Assembly: GCF_001660705.2 (NCBI RefSeq)
Contig: NZ_LYBV02000027.1
Coordinates: 224,467-288,466 of the forward strand
DNA: 64,000 bases
Source: Saccharicrinis aurantiacus
GTDB taxonomy: Bacteria; Bacteroidota; Bacteroidia; Bacteroidales; Marinilabiliaceae
Direction of reading: 5' to 3'
Shown here piece after piece: positions 1 to 11,400 of the stretch; within the stretch, counting starts at the first letter, position 1; every line of letters begins with the position of its first letter. The translations under genes and the position numbers were made by a program. Below the pieces are notes generated by a model. The model worked only from the letters and a program-made list of their open reading frames with translations. It was not told where the DNA came from and did no database searches.

Positions 1-2
1 TC

Positions 3-131
3 AGCAAATTGGTTTTCTTAGGCAAGCTACCTACTCAATTTGGGGTACAATATTACGAGAATGTGGTTCGCCCTGATTATGTGGGTAAAAGCGAACTTCG
101 ATTTACAACTACATTCGTATTCTCTAAATAA
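3..131 (+). CDS. C-terminal end of an outer-membrane beta-barrel protein (partial)
   Basis: Only the last 42 codons are inside the window; the gene starts upstream. The residues alternate polar and hydrophobic and finish with FTTTFVFSK, so the last strand ends in aromatic residues near the terminus, as outer-membrane barrels do. The segment KLPTQFGVQYYENVVRP is like the end of porin-type proteins of Bacteroidota. It would act in the outer membrane, but the substrate cannot be told from this fragment. A strong terminator follows at 261-295. Confidence 0.55.
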   Translation, partial: SKLVFLGKLPTQFGVQYYENVVRPDYVGKSELRFTTTFVFSK

Positions 132-260
132 AACAGCACACAATATATCTCATAACTAATTATAGGGCGAAGGTAAATCAGCAGATATTTACGCCACAAT
201 AATATACCAGCTTACCCAGTAATAATGTTTTAAGAACAGCATTACTTTATAGCAATAGAG

Positions 261-295
261 CCCTCGTTACTTTAATCGTAACGGGGGTTTCTTTT
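261..295 (+). terminator. Rho-independent terminator
   Basis: Stem ccctcgttac/gtaacgggg with the loop tttaatc, followed by a T-rich tail. It closes the transcription unit of the barrel gene that ends at 131. Confidence 0.7.
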
Positions 296-416
296 GTCCA
301 AAACCTGCACCATATAAAAACAAATTCTCAGCTATTACACCCTCGTTCGGCAGCAATTGACAAAACTTGCAAATGGGCTTACCTTATGCGGTATGTATTC
401 ACTTAATAGTAATATC

Positions 417-1184
417 ATGAAAAAGATGTCGTTTATTTTAATTGCTTTTATGTTGCTTTTGCCACTTATAGAAGCTCAGAACACCACCATACACCATTAC
501 CGAAAAGTGGCTCCCGATAACATGAAAGAATTTTTACATAGAGCCGAAACCTATTGGAAGGTATTTGCCGAAAAAGAAATAGAAAAAGGAAATCTTTTGT
601 TTTTTGCGGTACTCGTTAAGGTTGGCGGGAATGAGGATATTCAGCACACGCCCAATGTTTTAATAATAACCTCCGTTAAAGATATTGATAACGAAATTAA
701 ATGGATGGAGGTAAAGGAATTGTTCCCCGATGTACCTATGGAAGACATTCAGGTGCATTCCTTAAGCACACGGGTTTCGAGTATTTATTTACGAGATTTG
801 GACAACCATATACAAGGAAGTTCAGTTAATCCGGATACCGACTTTAAGTACGCCAAATTTAATTATTTCAACTCCACAGACACCTGGAAACACATTACAT
901 TTGAAGCCGAAGTTTGGAAACCGATGCTTAAAAAAGCCATGGACGATGGAAAAGCAACCATGAAGGGCTGGGGGCATTCCCTTATTCTAGCACCTGAAAC
1001 GCCAACATTTCAGTACGGTAGTGTTTCGTACGATTTGTTTTCTTCAATTAAAGATGCCTATGGCGATTTGTTTACCGATGATGTTGAAATGCCCGAAGGA
1101 ATTTGGGATGATTATATAGCCAACAACCCCAACCCCAAAGCAACTTACCTGTTTAAAATAATTACCGTTGTTTCGGCCAATTAA
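417..1184 (+). CDS. Secreted protein of unknown function with two similar halves
   Basis: 255 residues. I chose the ATG at 417 rather than 357 because it opens a clean lipid-free signal peptide (MKKMSFILIAFMLLLPLIEA, cleavage before QNTT). Two segments look like an internal duplication: one near residue 40 (AETYWKVFAEKEIEKGNLLF) and one near 155 (AEVWKPMLKKAMDDGKATMK), each followed by a hydrophobic strand. That layout recalls ferredoxin-like or dimeric alpha-beta-barrel folds, but this is only a weak structural guess. It probably acts in the periplasm or outside the cell. It has its own terminator and no operon partner. Confidence 0.75.
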   Translation: MKKMSFILIAFMLLLPLIEAQNTTIHHYRKVAPDNMKEFLHRAETYWKVFAEKEIEKGNLLFFAVLVKVGGNEDIQHTPNVLIITSVKDIDNEIKWMEVKELFPDVPMEDIQVHSLSTRVSSIYLRDLDNHIQGSSVNPDTDFKYAKFNYFNSTDTWKHITFEAEVWKPMLKKAMDDGKATMKGWGHSLILAPETPTFQYGSVSYDLFSSIKDAYGDLFTDDVEMPEGIWDDYIANNPNPKATYLFKIITVVSAN

Positions 1185-1198
1185 CCATTACTAAAATA

Positions 1199-1233
1199 CC
1201 AGAGCCGTAACTTAAAATTGCGGCTCTTTTTTT
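1199..1233 (+). terminator. Rho-independent terminator
   Basis: Perfect 7-bp stem agagccg/cggctct with a 12-nt AT-rich loop, followed by a run of T. It ends the transcript of the gene at 417-1184. Confidence 0.8.
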
Positions 1234-1667
1234 ATGCCAAATCAAATCTTGCAATACTTCCTAAGTATTATGATGAGGGGCTTCCCCTGCGGGGCGCGCT
1301 TTTCGCTATATCTTTTTATCGCCATTGAGGGCTCAAAAAAGGATGCCGCTGCAATCGCTAAGCCGGGCAAGGCATAAACCATACAGCCGCTAGAGCTATC
1401 GAAGTATCCAGCTTATAGCTGTAGAAAGTATCCCCACATATCATCTTTTTCATCTAAAAAAATGCTGTATCCCGCGTACGACGGTTCCAACATGGAACGG
1501 ATATGCTTAAACCTAGTACTGGCTGCTTTAGCTGTGTATTTTAATACCTTTAGTTTAGTATCAATATAAATAGAACATAAGCGCATGAACATAAGTTTAA
1601 AATACCTATTTTCGTTGGCCAATAAATGCACTAAACAATAATGTTACAACCTAAATACATATAAAAA
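1234..1667. repeat. Intergenic stretch with a degraded dispersed repeat
   Basis: 434 bases between genes. The part at about 1275-1380 is GC-richer than its surroundings (ggcttcccctgcggggcg, then ggatgccgctgcaatcgcta) and resembles a repetitive element I remember from intergenic regions of Bacteroidota genomes. A 72-codon minus-strand reading frame at 1413-1631 shows no recognisable motif and I do not treat it as a gene. Nothing else is visible. Confidence 0.35.
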
Positions 1668-2648
1668 ATGAAAAAGTTATTATTACTAACTATTATCTTA
1701 CTCTTAAGTAAATCAACCTTCTCTCAAATGTGTAAGTTAAAGGAGAAGGAAGTTGCAGACATAAAACAATCTATTTTAGTAGTTTCCTTAGAAGAAGAGA
1801 AAGCCAAAACCATTAAGAAATTAGAAAAAAACCCAGATGAATTAAAGTATTATAAATCGCAAATTGCAGGTAGAAATAATTCATTGAAAGATGCTGCTTT
1901 AAAGTACTGGAACCTTACCGATAGTGTGGTGGTATTACCGGTAAGTGAAGTGGAAGAATTACAAGCCAGCAACAATAAGATTATTGTATTAAAATATGGT
2001 GAGTATTTAGAATACACTAAACTATCTAAAAGTTATGGATCTGATGGAAATACAGCAGGATGGAAGCCTGATGGATCATACAATAAGGCCATTAAATATA
2101 CAGCCTTATCTAATGTTATTTGTAAGTTAAACCTTTCAGGTTTTGGTTCCGAAATAGATATTTATATGCCCAACATACTGCCATCATATTCAGATGCAAT
2201 ATATGGCGTTAAACAGTTGCAATATGTAATCAACTACCATGATACTCACCCTAAGGCATCTTATTCTGATTTTCGTAATTATATAGCAGAAAATAATGTA
2301 GGTTTAAAAGGCAAAACGCTTCTACTTGATAAAAAAGATATAAATAAGAGTATAACAGAATCATCTATAAAAGAACTGTATCCTTATCCTGTAAAAATTG
2401 TAGATCAGGATTTTATTGATAATGCAATTATCAAAGAATCTGCTGAATATGCCTATGTTCAAGTAGTAAATATTCCAGGAGGTAAAGGGAATGTAAACTT
2501 CCACTTATTAAGTAATCCCGCAAATGGCGAGATTTATTGCATGGATATGCCTAAGGTGGCCTTTCAGGTTAAGGGGACTTCTTTTGTTACTTATAATCAA
2601 CGAATAAAGGAAAAGAACCTAAAAAACTATATAAAGAATATTAAGTAA
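1668..2648 (+). CDS. Secreted protein of unknown function
   Basis: 326 residues. A signal peptide covers residues 1-19 (MKKLLLLTIILLLSKSTFSQ). The mature part is lysine-rich and polar, begins with a charged helical stretch (residues 25-60), and then has mixed strand/helix sequence with no metal site, catalytic motif or T9SS sorting tail that I can recognise. It most likely acts in the periplasm or on the cell surface. It stands alone: the next gene is over 400 bases away. Confidence 0.7.
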   Translation: MKKLLLLTIILLLSKSTFSQMCKLKEKEVADIKQSILVVSLEEEKAKTIKKLEKNPDELKYYKSQIAGRNNSLKDAALKYWNLTDSVVVLPVSEVEELQASNNKIIVLKYGEYLEYTKLSKSYGSDGNTAGWKPDGSYNKAIKYTALSNVICKLNLSGFGSEIDIYMPNILPSYSDAIYGVKQLQYVINYHDTHPKASYSDFRNYIAENNVGLKGKTLLLDKKDINKSITESSIKELYPYPVKIVDQDFIDNAIIKESAEYAYVQVVNIPGGKGNVNFHLLSNPANGEIYCMDMPKVAFQVKGTSFVTYNQRIKEKNLKNYIKNIK

Positions 2649-3076
2649 GTCACTGGTGTCCCATTTGTAATGGGAAACCAGCGAAACCAAATATCAAATA
2701 AACCAAACTACATAAATTATCTAATGAATAAACTATTACTAATTATTACACTGCTACATTTAGGCGTATTTATGTATGTCCCGCTTAGCGTAGCACCAAA
2801 GTAACAATTTGCACGTTCGGCATAGCGTCTCGCTATGTCGTATTTGGCAAGGCTTCTAGCCTTTGTTTTGTACAAAACTTATATTTTCAGCATTTTTATT
2901 TAGTTGGCCAGAGGCCTGATGAAAACATTGAAGCAAGGTTTGTTCGGTAGCAATCGTATAGAAAAAAACTTGTATTTCAGGATTTACTTTATATTTAACC
3001 ATCGTTATATCAAAAGTAGAGTACCTATTTAAACTAAAAATCAATATTTTATTAAAAAAATTTAAACCTCAAACTA
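2649..3076. repeat. Intergenic stretch with an orphan signal-peptide ORF and a dispersed repeat copy
   Basis: Contains a 26-codon reading frame at 2724-2804 that encodes only a signal-peptide-like segment (MNKLLLIITLLHLGVFMYVP) and then stops, perhaps the remnant of a secreted-protein gene. At about 2903-2952 is the sequence ggccagaggcctgatgaaaac, related to 4168-4190, so both are probably copies of one dispersed repeat. No other gene is supported. Confidence 0.35.
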
Positions 3077-4111
3077 ATGAAACAACTTTACATTTTAAGT
3101 ATGCTAGTTCTTGCAAGTCTTGTTGCCGAGGCACAGTATACAATAGGGCAAACCACAACCGGAATGACTCAAAATATATATGGGCAGGGGTTTAATCCTT
3201 CTGTTCAAGGGTATGGGTCAGGAGATATAATTAGCGACGATAAGGTTTCTATGGTAAACCTTAAATTTATGCTTGATGATACACCTCCTGAAGTGCTCTA
3301 TATTTATGAGACAATGCCGCAAGATGAAGCGAGTTTGATGAATGGCTCTGATGGTAAAATAATAGCTCAAAGTCATAGTTTTAAACAAGAATCATATTGG
3401 TATACTGAATATAAATTCGAAGGTTTAACACTATCAAAGGATAAAGAATATTATGCTTTGTTTCAACAAGTAGTTGTGTGTGAAGTTGGAGGTGGAAGTT
3501 ACAGTGGTGGATCTATTTATCGGGTAGCTACAGATGGTAATTTTAACACAACAGATTATGCTAATGCTAAGTTTTTGGCTTCGTTTGAAGCAGTAAATAA
3601 TTCAATGGCAGCCATAACTCATTTTAGTGTAGCCTCACAGCTTGGTGCAACAGAAATTGATAGTGATGCAAAAACAATTCATATGTTGGTTGAAGCGGGT
3701 AGCGATTTATCGTCAATATCAGTAAGTAACCTACAGTTTACAGAAGGGGCTATGTGCACACCAACTCAGCAAGAGTATGACTTTTCGAGCGGACCTGTAA
3801 GTTTAACACTAGCATCTCCTGATAATACAACAAGTGTATGGAAGGTGTCAGTCTCTCTAAGTGAGTCTACTAATTATAAAAATCAGGTTAATACAGAATT
3901 ATCGATCTCGCCTAATCCAACAAGTGGAGATGTAATTATTGTAAGCACTAATAATACAGGACTTATTGAGGTATATAATATGACTGGTAGCAAAGTGAAA
4001 ACAATAGTTTTACAGGGAGTTACCACCAAAGCCAACATTAGTGATTTACCTAAAGGCATATATATGTTTATTGAAGATGGTAAAAAAGCCATTAAAATTG
4101 TAAAAAAATAG
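3077..4111 (+). CDS. Secreted protein with type IX secretion C-terminal sorting domain
   Basis: 344 residues. The N-terminus is a signal peptide (MKQLYILSMLVLASLVAEAQ) and the last 75 residues are a type A T9SS sorting domain: SISPNPTSGDVIIV, then a YNMTGS motif, then LPKGIYMF and a lysine-rich end. The protein would cross the inner membrane by Sec and the outer membrane by the PorSS machinery, where the tail is removed. The middle (residues 25-260) is beta-rich with no recognised catalytic motif; an Ig-like or adhesin-type role is possible but unproven. It is monocistronic. Confidence 0.85.
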   Translation: MKQLYILSMLVLASLVAEAQYTIGQTTTGMTQNIYGQGFNPSVQGYGSGDIISDDKVSMVNLKFMLDDTPPEVLYIYETMPQDEASLMNGSDGKIIAQSHSFKQESYWYTEYKFEGLTLSKDKEYYALFQQVVVCEVGGGSYSGGSIYRVATDGNFNTTDYANAKFLASFEAVNNSMAAITHFSVASQLGATEIDSDAKTIHMLVEAGSDLSSISVSNLQFTEGAMCTPTQQEYDFSSGPVSLTLASPDNTTSVWKVSVSLSESTNYKNQVNTELSISPNPTSGDVIIVSTNNTGLIEVYNMTGSKVKTIVLQGVTTKANISDLPKGIYMFIEDGKKAIKIVKK

Positions 4112-4167
4112 CACAGGCATATCATTATAAGACGCTCTATAATTTAATTTATAGGGCGTTTCTTGTT

Positions 4168-4408
4168 TTTATAATAGAGGCCAGATGCTTGATGAAAACT
4201 AAGCGCGACGCTTGTTTCCCAATAGTTTGTGCTTGCTAAGCTATGCTTCGGGTATAGGTAGGCATTGCTACATGCTTGGTAAGTGATTGCTTGATGCCTG
4301 GTAAGCCTTGCTCCGGGATAGGGTAAGGCTTGCTCGAGGTATAGGTAAGCCTTGCTTTGGGCTTGGTGAGCTATGCTCGGGGTATGGGTAGGCTTGCCCG
4401 ACCTATAC
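4168..4408. repeat. 22-bp imperfect tandem repeat next to a dispersed repeat copy
   Basis: From 4239 to about 4408 roughly eight units of 21-22 bp follow one another, each like agccttgctccgggatagggta, with drift between units. Just before it (4168-4190) is the same kind of sequence as at 2903-2925. A 112-codon minus-strand frame runs through the repeat, but it reads simple repeated peptides and is unlikely to be translated. Between 4409 and 4660 I see nothing else. Confidence 0.6.
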
Positions 4409-4660
4409 TTATTGGCTTCCGTAAAAAACTGCATCGCCCGTTCGTACAGATTATAATGCCTCTTCACCACAAGCATACTCAAGCTTGTTAAACAAATGTA
4501 TCTTCATTAACTAGCCATAATATTAGCCGGGTATTTTCCTCCTAACAACAATGCTTCCGAAAGAGCAAAACTCATATGCTGTTTTAAGAGCTATAGCAAT
4601 AGTATTAAAACTACACTGAAAAGTAAGGTTGCCTTTAATTGGCTATTTTATTTTGAACTA

Positions 4661-5359
4661 TCAGATATAGTTACTTATTACAACATTAGTATTAAGTGGT
4701 AAACAGATGCACCAAAATGTGTTATTGTTAATGAAGATTAGAGCTTTGTATTGTGTAAAATTTTTGAACGTGAATATATTATAATCATTGCAAATTGATA
4801 TTTTGTCGATTTCCATGATTTTTAAAGGACTTGTTAGTCCTGTCTGGAGGCATTTAGAGAGTGCTTCTTTAGCTATCCATAATTGCAAATGCACATTATC
4901 TGATAGGTAAGTTTTGCCAATGCTTAACTCGTTATATGTAAATTGGTTTTTAGTAATATCTTGAAAGTTATGGTTGTTATCTTCGATGTCAATTGCCATT
5001 GGATGTGCTTTGGGAAAAACCAAGGCGTAAACCATACTCTTTGAATGAGATATTGAGCATTCCCAATTTATTAGATCAGGGTGGCATAATATAGGTTGTC
5101 CAAATATGCCTTTGTTGATTAAAACATCAGTCATTGAAATATTAAATACCTTTTGAATAATGTATTTTACTGCCCAACGCCCGTGGATGAAATTAGTTTT
5201 ACTACTTAGTTTAAGTTCTTGATATAATAAGGTTTCCTTGGTATGTAATACTTCTTTTACATTAAGTTTTTCAGAAGATATGTTGAATTGAAAAGAGAAG
5301 GCATTATTGTAGTGTTTACCAGAACGGTATAGAGAAAATTGTTTTATCGTTTTATCCAT
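4661..5359 (-). CDS. 4'-phosphopantetheinyl transferase (Sfp-type)
   Basis: 232 residues counted from the second in-frame Met at 5359; the longer 244-residue frame would start inside the synthase terminator hairpin, so I prefer the shorter. The enzyme transfers phosphopantetheine from coenzyme A to a serine of a carrier protein. Visible family motifs are SISHS (102-106), AIDIE (122-126, the Mg-binding acidic pair) and W161 with KEAL (164-167). It lies directly downstream of the polyketide synthase on the same strand, which makes Ser2090 of that protein the obvious substrate. The hairpin between the two genes suggests reduced read-through rather than tight coupling. Confidence 0.85.
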   Translation of the reverse strand: MDKTIKQFSLYRSGKHYNNAFSFQFNISSEKLNVKEVLHTKETLLYQELKLSSKTNFIHGRWAVKYIIQKVFNISMTDVLINKGIFGQPILCHPDLINWECSISHSKSMVYALVFPKAHPMAIDIEDNNHNFQDITKNQFTYNELSIGKTYLSDNVHLQLWIAKEALSKCLQTGLTSPLKIMEIDKISICNDYNIFTFKNFTQYKALIFINNNTFWCICLPLNTNVVISNYI

Positions 5360-5373
5360 TATTATTACTGGTT

Positions 5374-5408
5374 TAAAAACAAAGGGGTCAATCAATTGAC
5401 CCCTTTGA
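5374..5408 (-). terminator. Terminator of the polyketide synthase transcript
   Basis: Palindrome caaaggggtca/tgacccctttg at 5380-5407, followed on the minus strand by a run of T. It sits between the synthase stop codon and the transferase start. Confidence 0.7.
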
Positions 5409-5427
5409 CATTGTTTGACTTTAATTT

Positions 5428-8400
5428 TTACACAAGTTCTTTAATTAAACTCTTTTCAAGAGTTTCCATTATAAAGTCCTTATTTCTTGATAAAAACCAG
5501 TGGTCTCCATTAAGTGTATGCATCTTAAAGTTATTATCGGTATGGCGTGCCCATGGTTTCATTTCTTCAGGTAACACCACCTCATCTTCTTTAGCTGCAA
5601 AAGCTGTAATTGGCCACTCAAAGTTTTTCTTGTCTTCGTATTCGTAACCCATAATTAGCTCCATATCCTTACGCATAATAGGTAATATTTGACGTACAAA
5701 ATTTTCATCGTCGATGTACGACATTAATCCCATTAGTTTTGCTTCTGAATTTGTTTCATCTGCTGTTTCATGAATCGTATCACGATCGTTACGCCATGTT
5801 GGGGTTAAATGCGCAGATATTGTTCCAGATACAAAGAAGTGCTCAGGACGCAAGTTATGTTTCTCTCTTAAGCGATGTTGCAACTCATATGCTAAAATAC
5901 CTCCGAAACTGTGTCCGTAAAAAGCAAATGGTTTATCGAGATAAGGTAGAATTTGACGTTCTAAGGCATCTATTACATCAAAGAATTCTGTAATATTTGC
6001 TTCATCTTTTCGATTTTCACGTCCAGGTAACTGTACTGCAAATACATCAATCTCCGGGTTTAATTCGTACATGAAGTGATTGTACATTGAGGCACCTGCA
6101 CCTACTGGGTGAAAACAGAATATTCGCATATTGGCATTGTCTTCGCGTTTACGGTGTACAAACCATTTATCGCCAAGGATTTCTAAATCTTCTGTTTCTT
6201 CAATTCCAGAAATGTCAGTGGCTACTTCTGGTACATTAGATGTTGACTCTTGTGCTTCATTAGCGAAACCTAAAAGTAAATCATTGGCTAATTCTATTAA
6301 CGAAGGACCTTTTGCAATCTTCATTAACGGGTAGTTCACTTCTAATTTTTGTGAAATCCAGTTTCTAACCTGATTTTGCATTAACGAATCCAATCCCATT
6401 TTTGACATTGGTGTTGGTATATCAATTTTATCAGGAGAAGTTCCTAATATTTTTGCCAAAGCGTTACGCAATTGTTCTTGTAAAAATTCAGCTTGTGTAT
6501 CAGCACTTGTTGCCAATACCTGATCTTTTAACGAACCACCTGCACCAGCGCTATCACTAGCATCAGAATTCATTAACTCAGCAAAGCGATTATCTGTTGC
6601 TAATTGTGGGAAGAAATCCTTAAAACGTTTAAAATCAAGATTAGCCACCATTCGTTGTGTACTTCTCTGAAGAATAATTTTAGAGAAGGTTTCTCTAATT
6701 TGTTTTAAGGTTAACATTGTCCAACCCTGTGCTTCTAACACGTCAATTACCTGACCACCATCTTTCGACATTCCTGCATATTCACCCAAAACACCTAAGT
6801 TTACTGAGTTACCAGCCATGCCTAATGATTGACGGTAAGTTGCTAATCGATCTAAGAAATTATTTGCCGATGAATAGTTTGCCTGTCCAGGTAAACCAAA
6901 TACTGCAGATATTGAAGAGAACGATAAGAAGAAATCCATCTGATGATCTAACGATGCTTTATGAAGCGCCCAAGCACCCATTGCTTTAGGGTTATAAACA
7001 CGCATAAACCTATCGGCATCTAAATTAGGCATTGTACAGTCATCTAAAACAGCAGCAGAATGTACCAAACCTTTTATAGGAAACTCAACGCTATCGAATA
7101 TTGATTTTAGAGCCGTCTCGTCGGTAATATCTACTTTTGGTAGCTGAACTTTTACATTTAGCGATTCCATGTAAGCAATTACTTTACGGTCGTAATCTGA
7201 TTTTGCTCCAGAACGGGATAATAAGATTAATTCTCCAGCCCCGTTTTCCGCCATCCATTTAGCTACTTGTAAGCCAAAACCAGAAGCACCTCCTGATATT
7301 ACGTATGCTGCATTGTTCTTAAATTGCAACTCGTGAGAAGGCATAACATCTACCAACTCGTCGCCCATGGTTACAACTACTTTACCAATATGACCTACTT
7401 TTGATAGGTATTTTAATGCGGCACCAGCCTCAGCAACTGGGAATAACTGTAATGGGTGACCTGTTACTTTTTCCTCACTAAAAAGAGAAGTTACTTCAGC
7501 ATATAAACGTTTCGCCAACTTTTTCTTTTGGGCCATTAAACGGTCTAAGTCGACTACGTGGAATGAGATATTCTCACCAAAGCGTTTTAATGGTAATTTG
7601 CTATTGTCGTAAATATCTGCTTTACCTACCTCAACAAAAGTTCCAAATGGTGCCAAACATTTAAACGATTGGGTAATGGCTTTACCCGTTAATGAGTTTA
7701 AGACGATATCAACACCTTCGCCATTGGTATCTGCCATTATTTGATCGGCAAATTCTAATGTTCGTGAGTTGTAAATATTTTTTATACCTAGTTCGCGTAA
7801 ATATTCACGTTTCTCGTCGCTACCTGCTGTGGCATAAATCTCAGCCCCAGCTAACTGGGCCAGTTGAATGGCTGCAATTCCTAAGCCACCAGTTGCGGCA
7901 TGAATTAAGACTTTATCGCCTTTTTCCATATGCGCTAAGTGATTTAATCCGTAGTGTGCAGTTAAGAAAACAACGGATAAACTTGAAGCCAATTCGTGTG
8001 AGATATTAGTTGGTTTCTTTACAACGCAATGTGCAGGAGCTGTTGTAAGACCTGCTAAACAATTCGCAGCCCAAGCAATAACCTCGTCGCCTACTTTTAG
8101 GTCAGTAACATTTTTGCCCAAAGCTGTAATAACACCCGAACATTCTAGGCCAAGTGCTGAACCAGCAACACCACCAGCTACCGCTTCTTCTGATAAAATG
8201 CCCATGCCATTTACTACATCCTTAAAGTTAAGGCCAGCAGCACGAACGGCAATTTGTACTTCACCTTCTTTAGGTGCTTCAGTATTAAATGCACGTAGTG
8301 CTAAACTATCCAACATTCCGTTTTCTTGCACTTCGGCACGATACGGTGTCCCGGATGCTTTTTGTTTTGTTGCAGCACGTGAATCTACAGTTTCACCATC

Positions 8401-11400
8401 TACAGCAACTAAACGACGCAATAATACGTCTTCGCCTCGGAATGCAAATTCTGTATCTTCTTCTTTGCTCTCTTGCGGTGTTAATATAGCAGAAACCAAT
8501 TGCTTCGTTTCTTCAGATGTAGCATTTACACTTAAATCAGCAATGCGAACAGGTAAAAGAGGGAATTCATTTTTAGATACTCTTCCCATACCATAAATAG
8601 CAGCTTGTGCTAATTCAATACTTGTGTCGTTTGCTGTTACTTTTTCAGCACCACGTGTTACTAACCAAAGGTTATTGGTTAAATCGAGACCACCAGCAGT
8701 ACGCAATAAATTTAAAGTACGCATGCAGAAGTCTTCTTGAGCCTTGCTAAATACTTCTAAACTATCAGAGGCATCAGTAGATAAATCGTTAGCCCATAAA
8801 TATACTATTTGAGAGAAATCGCCTACGTGTTTAAATAACGTAGAGAAATCTTCTTGTAGTAAGGGGTTAATGCTGTAGTTATTGTTGTTCTGCTTTTCAA
8901 AAGAAGTACCTGCATGTACTTCTACAACCTCAGCTCCTGCAACTTCAAGTTGAGTTGCAATAGATTTGTACAATTCTGATTGATCAGCAAAAATAATGTA
9001 CTTACCTGTAGCCTTTTCTGGTGCTACAAATGCTTCTTCAGGATTAATCCATTGATATTCGAAACATGGTTTGTAAATCTCATGTTTACTTTCGCCACGA
9101 GATCCTTCAATGTACTTACCTTTAAAGCCTTGAATTTCGGCTACTAATGTTCCATCTGTATTAAAAACTTGGAAATCGCCACACACATATGCATCCGATG
9201 CTTCTGTTACAGTAACATGTGTAAATACTTTTTTGCCAGGTTTGGCAAACACTTTAAAACGATCGATTCCTACAGGTAAGTAAATTCCTCGTTTGGCATC
9301 TTGTTCATTCTTTTTTGCTGCAAATATGGTATGTAAACAAGCATCCAATACAGCAGGATGAATATTATAGCGCTCTACGCCATACTCTATGGATTCGTGT
9401 AAAGTAACCTCTGAAAGAACTTCATCTTTACTGGTCCAAAGTCCGGTAATTGCACGGAAAGCATCACCGTATAATAAGCCTGCCCCTTTTAATTCATTAT
9501 ATAAAGGAACAATCGGCATACGACGATTTACACGAGCAATAACTTCTTCTAAGTTTGCTGTTTCAGAGTAGAATTGATCCCCTAAGGCATTTATCTTACC
9601 TCGCGAATGTTGTGTCCACTCAGCATCTTCTTGATTTCTAGGCTTAGTTGAAATAACGTAATCACCTTCTAATGAAGATATCTCTAAACGAACATGTGGC
9701 ATCTCACCATCATCCGGAAGAAATAAGGCATTTTCAAAACGAATATCTTCTAGAAATCCAAAGTTATCAGCAAATGAAGCTTTACCTGCTGCTGTTGCAA
9801 TTTCTAGGTGACCTGTTCCTGGAAAGATAATTACATCATCTACTTGATGATCTAAAATATAAGGTTCTTCATTTTTATCTAACTGTATATCCCAAATGAA
9901 ATTCCCTTTGTCTACATTTGAGTCTACTACACCGTTTAACATTGGGTGTATTTTTGTGCCAATACGCTTTGCTTTGTGTTCTTCTGTTTCGAACCAGAAA
10001 ACTTCTTTTTGCCAAGTATAAGTTGGAACTTCTACTTTATGAGTTGCACCAGGACAAGCTTTAGCCCAATTAATTGGGTAATTTAGTGTATACAGTAAAC
10101 CTAAGTTTTGCATAAACACTTGTTTCTCGGCCTCTTTACGACGAATTGATGCTACCAAGGCGCCATCAACTTTTGCGTTCTTTAATAAATCAACAACACC
10201 AGAAGCTAATACCGGGTGAGGGGCAATTTCTACAAATGTGTTAAATCCATCTTGTATCATTGCACTAACAGCATCTGTAAAGTAAACAGACTCGCGAACA
10301 TTGGAATACCAATACTCAGAAACAAGGTGAGTTCCATCTTCTTGTTTACCAGTTACAGTAGAGTATAACGATTTGTTTGCCTTTGATGGTACAATATGGC
10401 GTAAGTCTGAAATTAATTCATCTTTTAGCGGTTCCATGTAGTGCGAGTGGAAAGGTACGTTCACACGTAAGAATCGGTGAAATATATCACGACTATCCAA
10501 ACGTGCTGCAATTTCTTCCAATGGAGCTACATCTCCTGAAAAGGTTAACATTGTAGGCCCATTTATTGCGGCTATAGAAACACAGTGCTCTACACCAACA
10601 ATTTCTTTTCGGGCTTCTTCTACAGTTAAAGCTGCAGCTAACATTTTTCCTTTACCTGTTGCTTTATCTTGACCACGAGAGCGATTAAAAATAACATCTA
10701 CAGCTTGCTCTAGCGTTAATGCGCCTGATGTGTATGCAGCTGCTACCTCACCAATTGAGTGACCAACTACTCCCTCAGGAACAACACCAACTGATTTCCA
10801 AAGCTCCATTAATCCTATTTGGATTGCCATAATTGCAGGCTGTGCAATACGTGTTTCCGAAATACGAGAATCCTCTTCTGATTTTGATATTTCCTCAAGT
10901 AAAGACCAATCGGCTAGTTTTGAAAGAATCTTATCGATTCTATTAATCACATCTTGAAAAATAGGCTCAGAGTTAATTAACTGACGCCCCATGGCAAACC
11001 ACTGTGGTCCTTGACCTGAAAATATGAATCCTACTTTTGGCTTGATACCTTGATCTTCGGCAACAACCATTCCTGGACGACCTTCATCGTTTAAATAAGC
11101 CTCTAAAGCTTCAATTAAGTCTTCTTTACTTGCTACTGCAATGGTTAAACGATGCGTTAAGTTAGAACGTGTTTGTCCTAAGCTATAGCAAATATTCTGA
11201 AGGCTCTCCGTTGTTGCGTTTAAGAACTCAATATGCGCTTCTGCCATTTTGCGCAATGCTGAAGTATTCTGTGCAGAGATTGCGTATAATGAAATATCAG
11301 GCTCATGTGAAACAGATTCATCACGTTCTACCTTATTACTTTTTGGTTCATAGGCTTCAAGTACTGCATGGGCATTAGTTCCTCCAGCACCAAAAGAGTT

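Noticed and set aside
1413..1631. 72-codon minus-strand frame
   Set aside because: No motif, no clear start context and placed between a dispersed repeat and a gene promoter; probably chance.
4144..4482. 112-codon minus-strand frame rich in Tyr-Leu-Ala phrases
   Set aside because: It is the translation of the 22-bp tandem repeat; repeated peptides come from the DNA repeat and not from a protein family.
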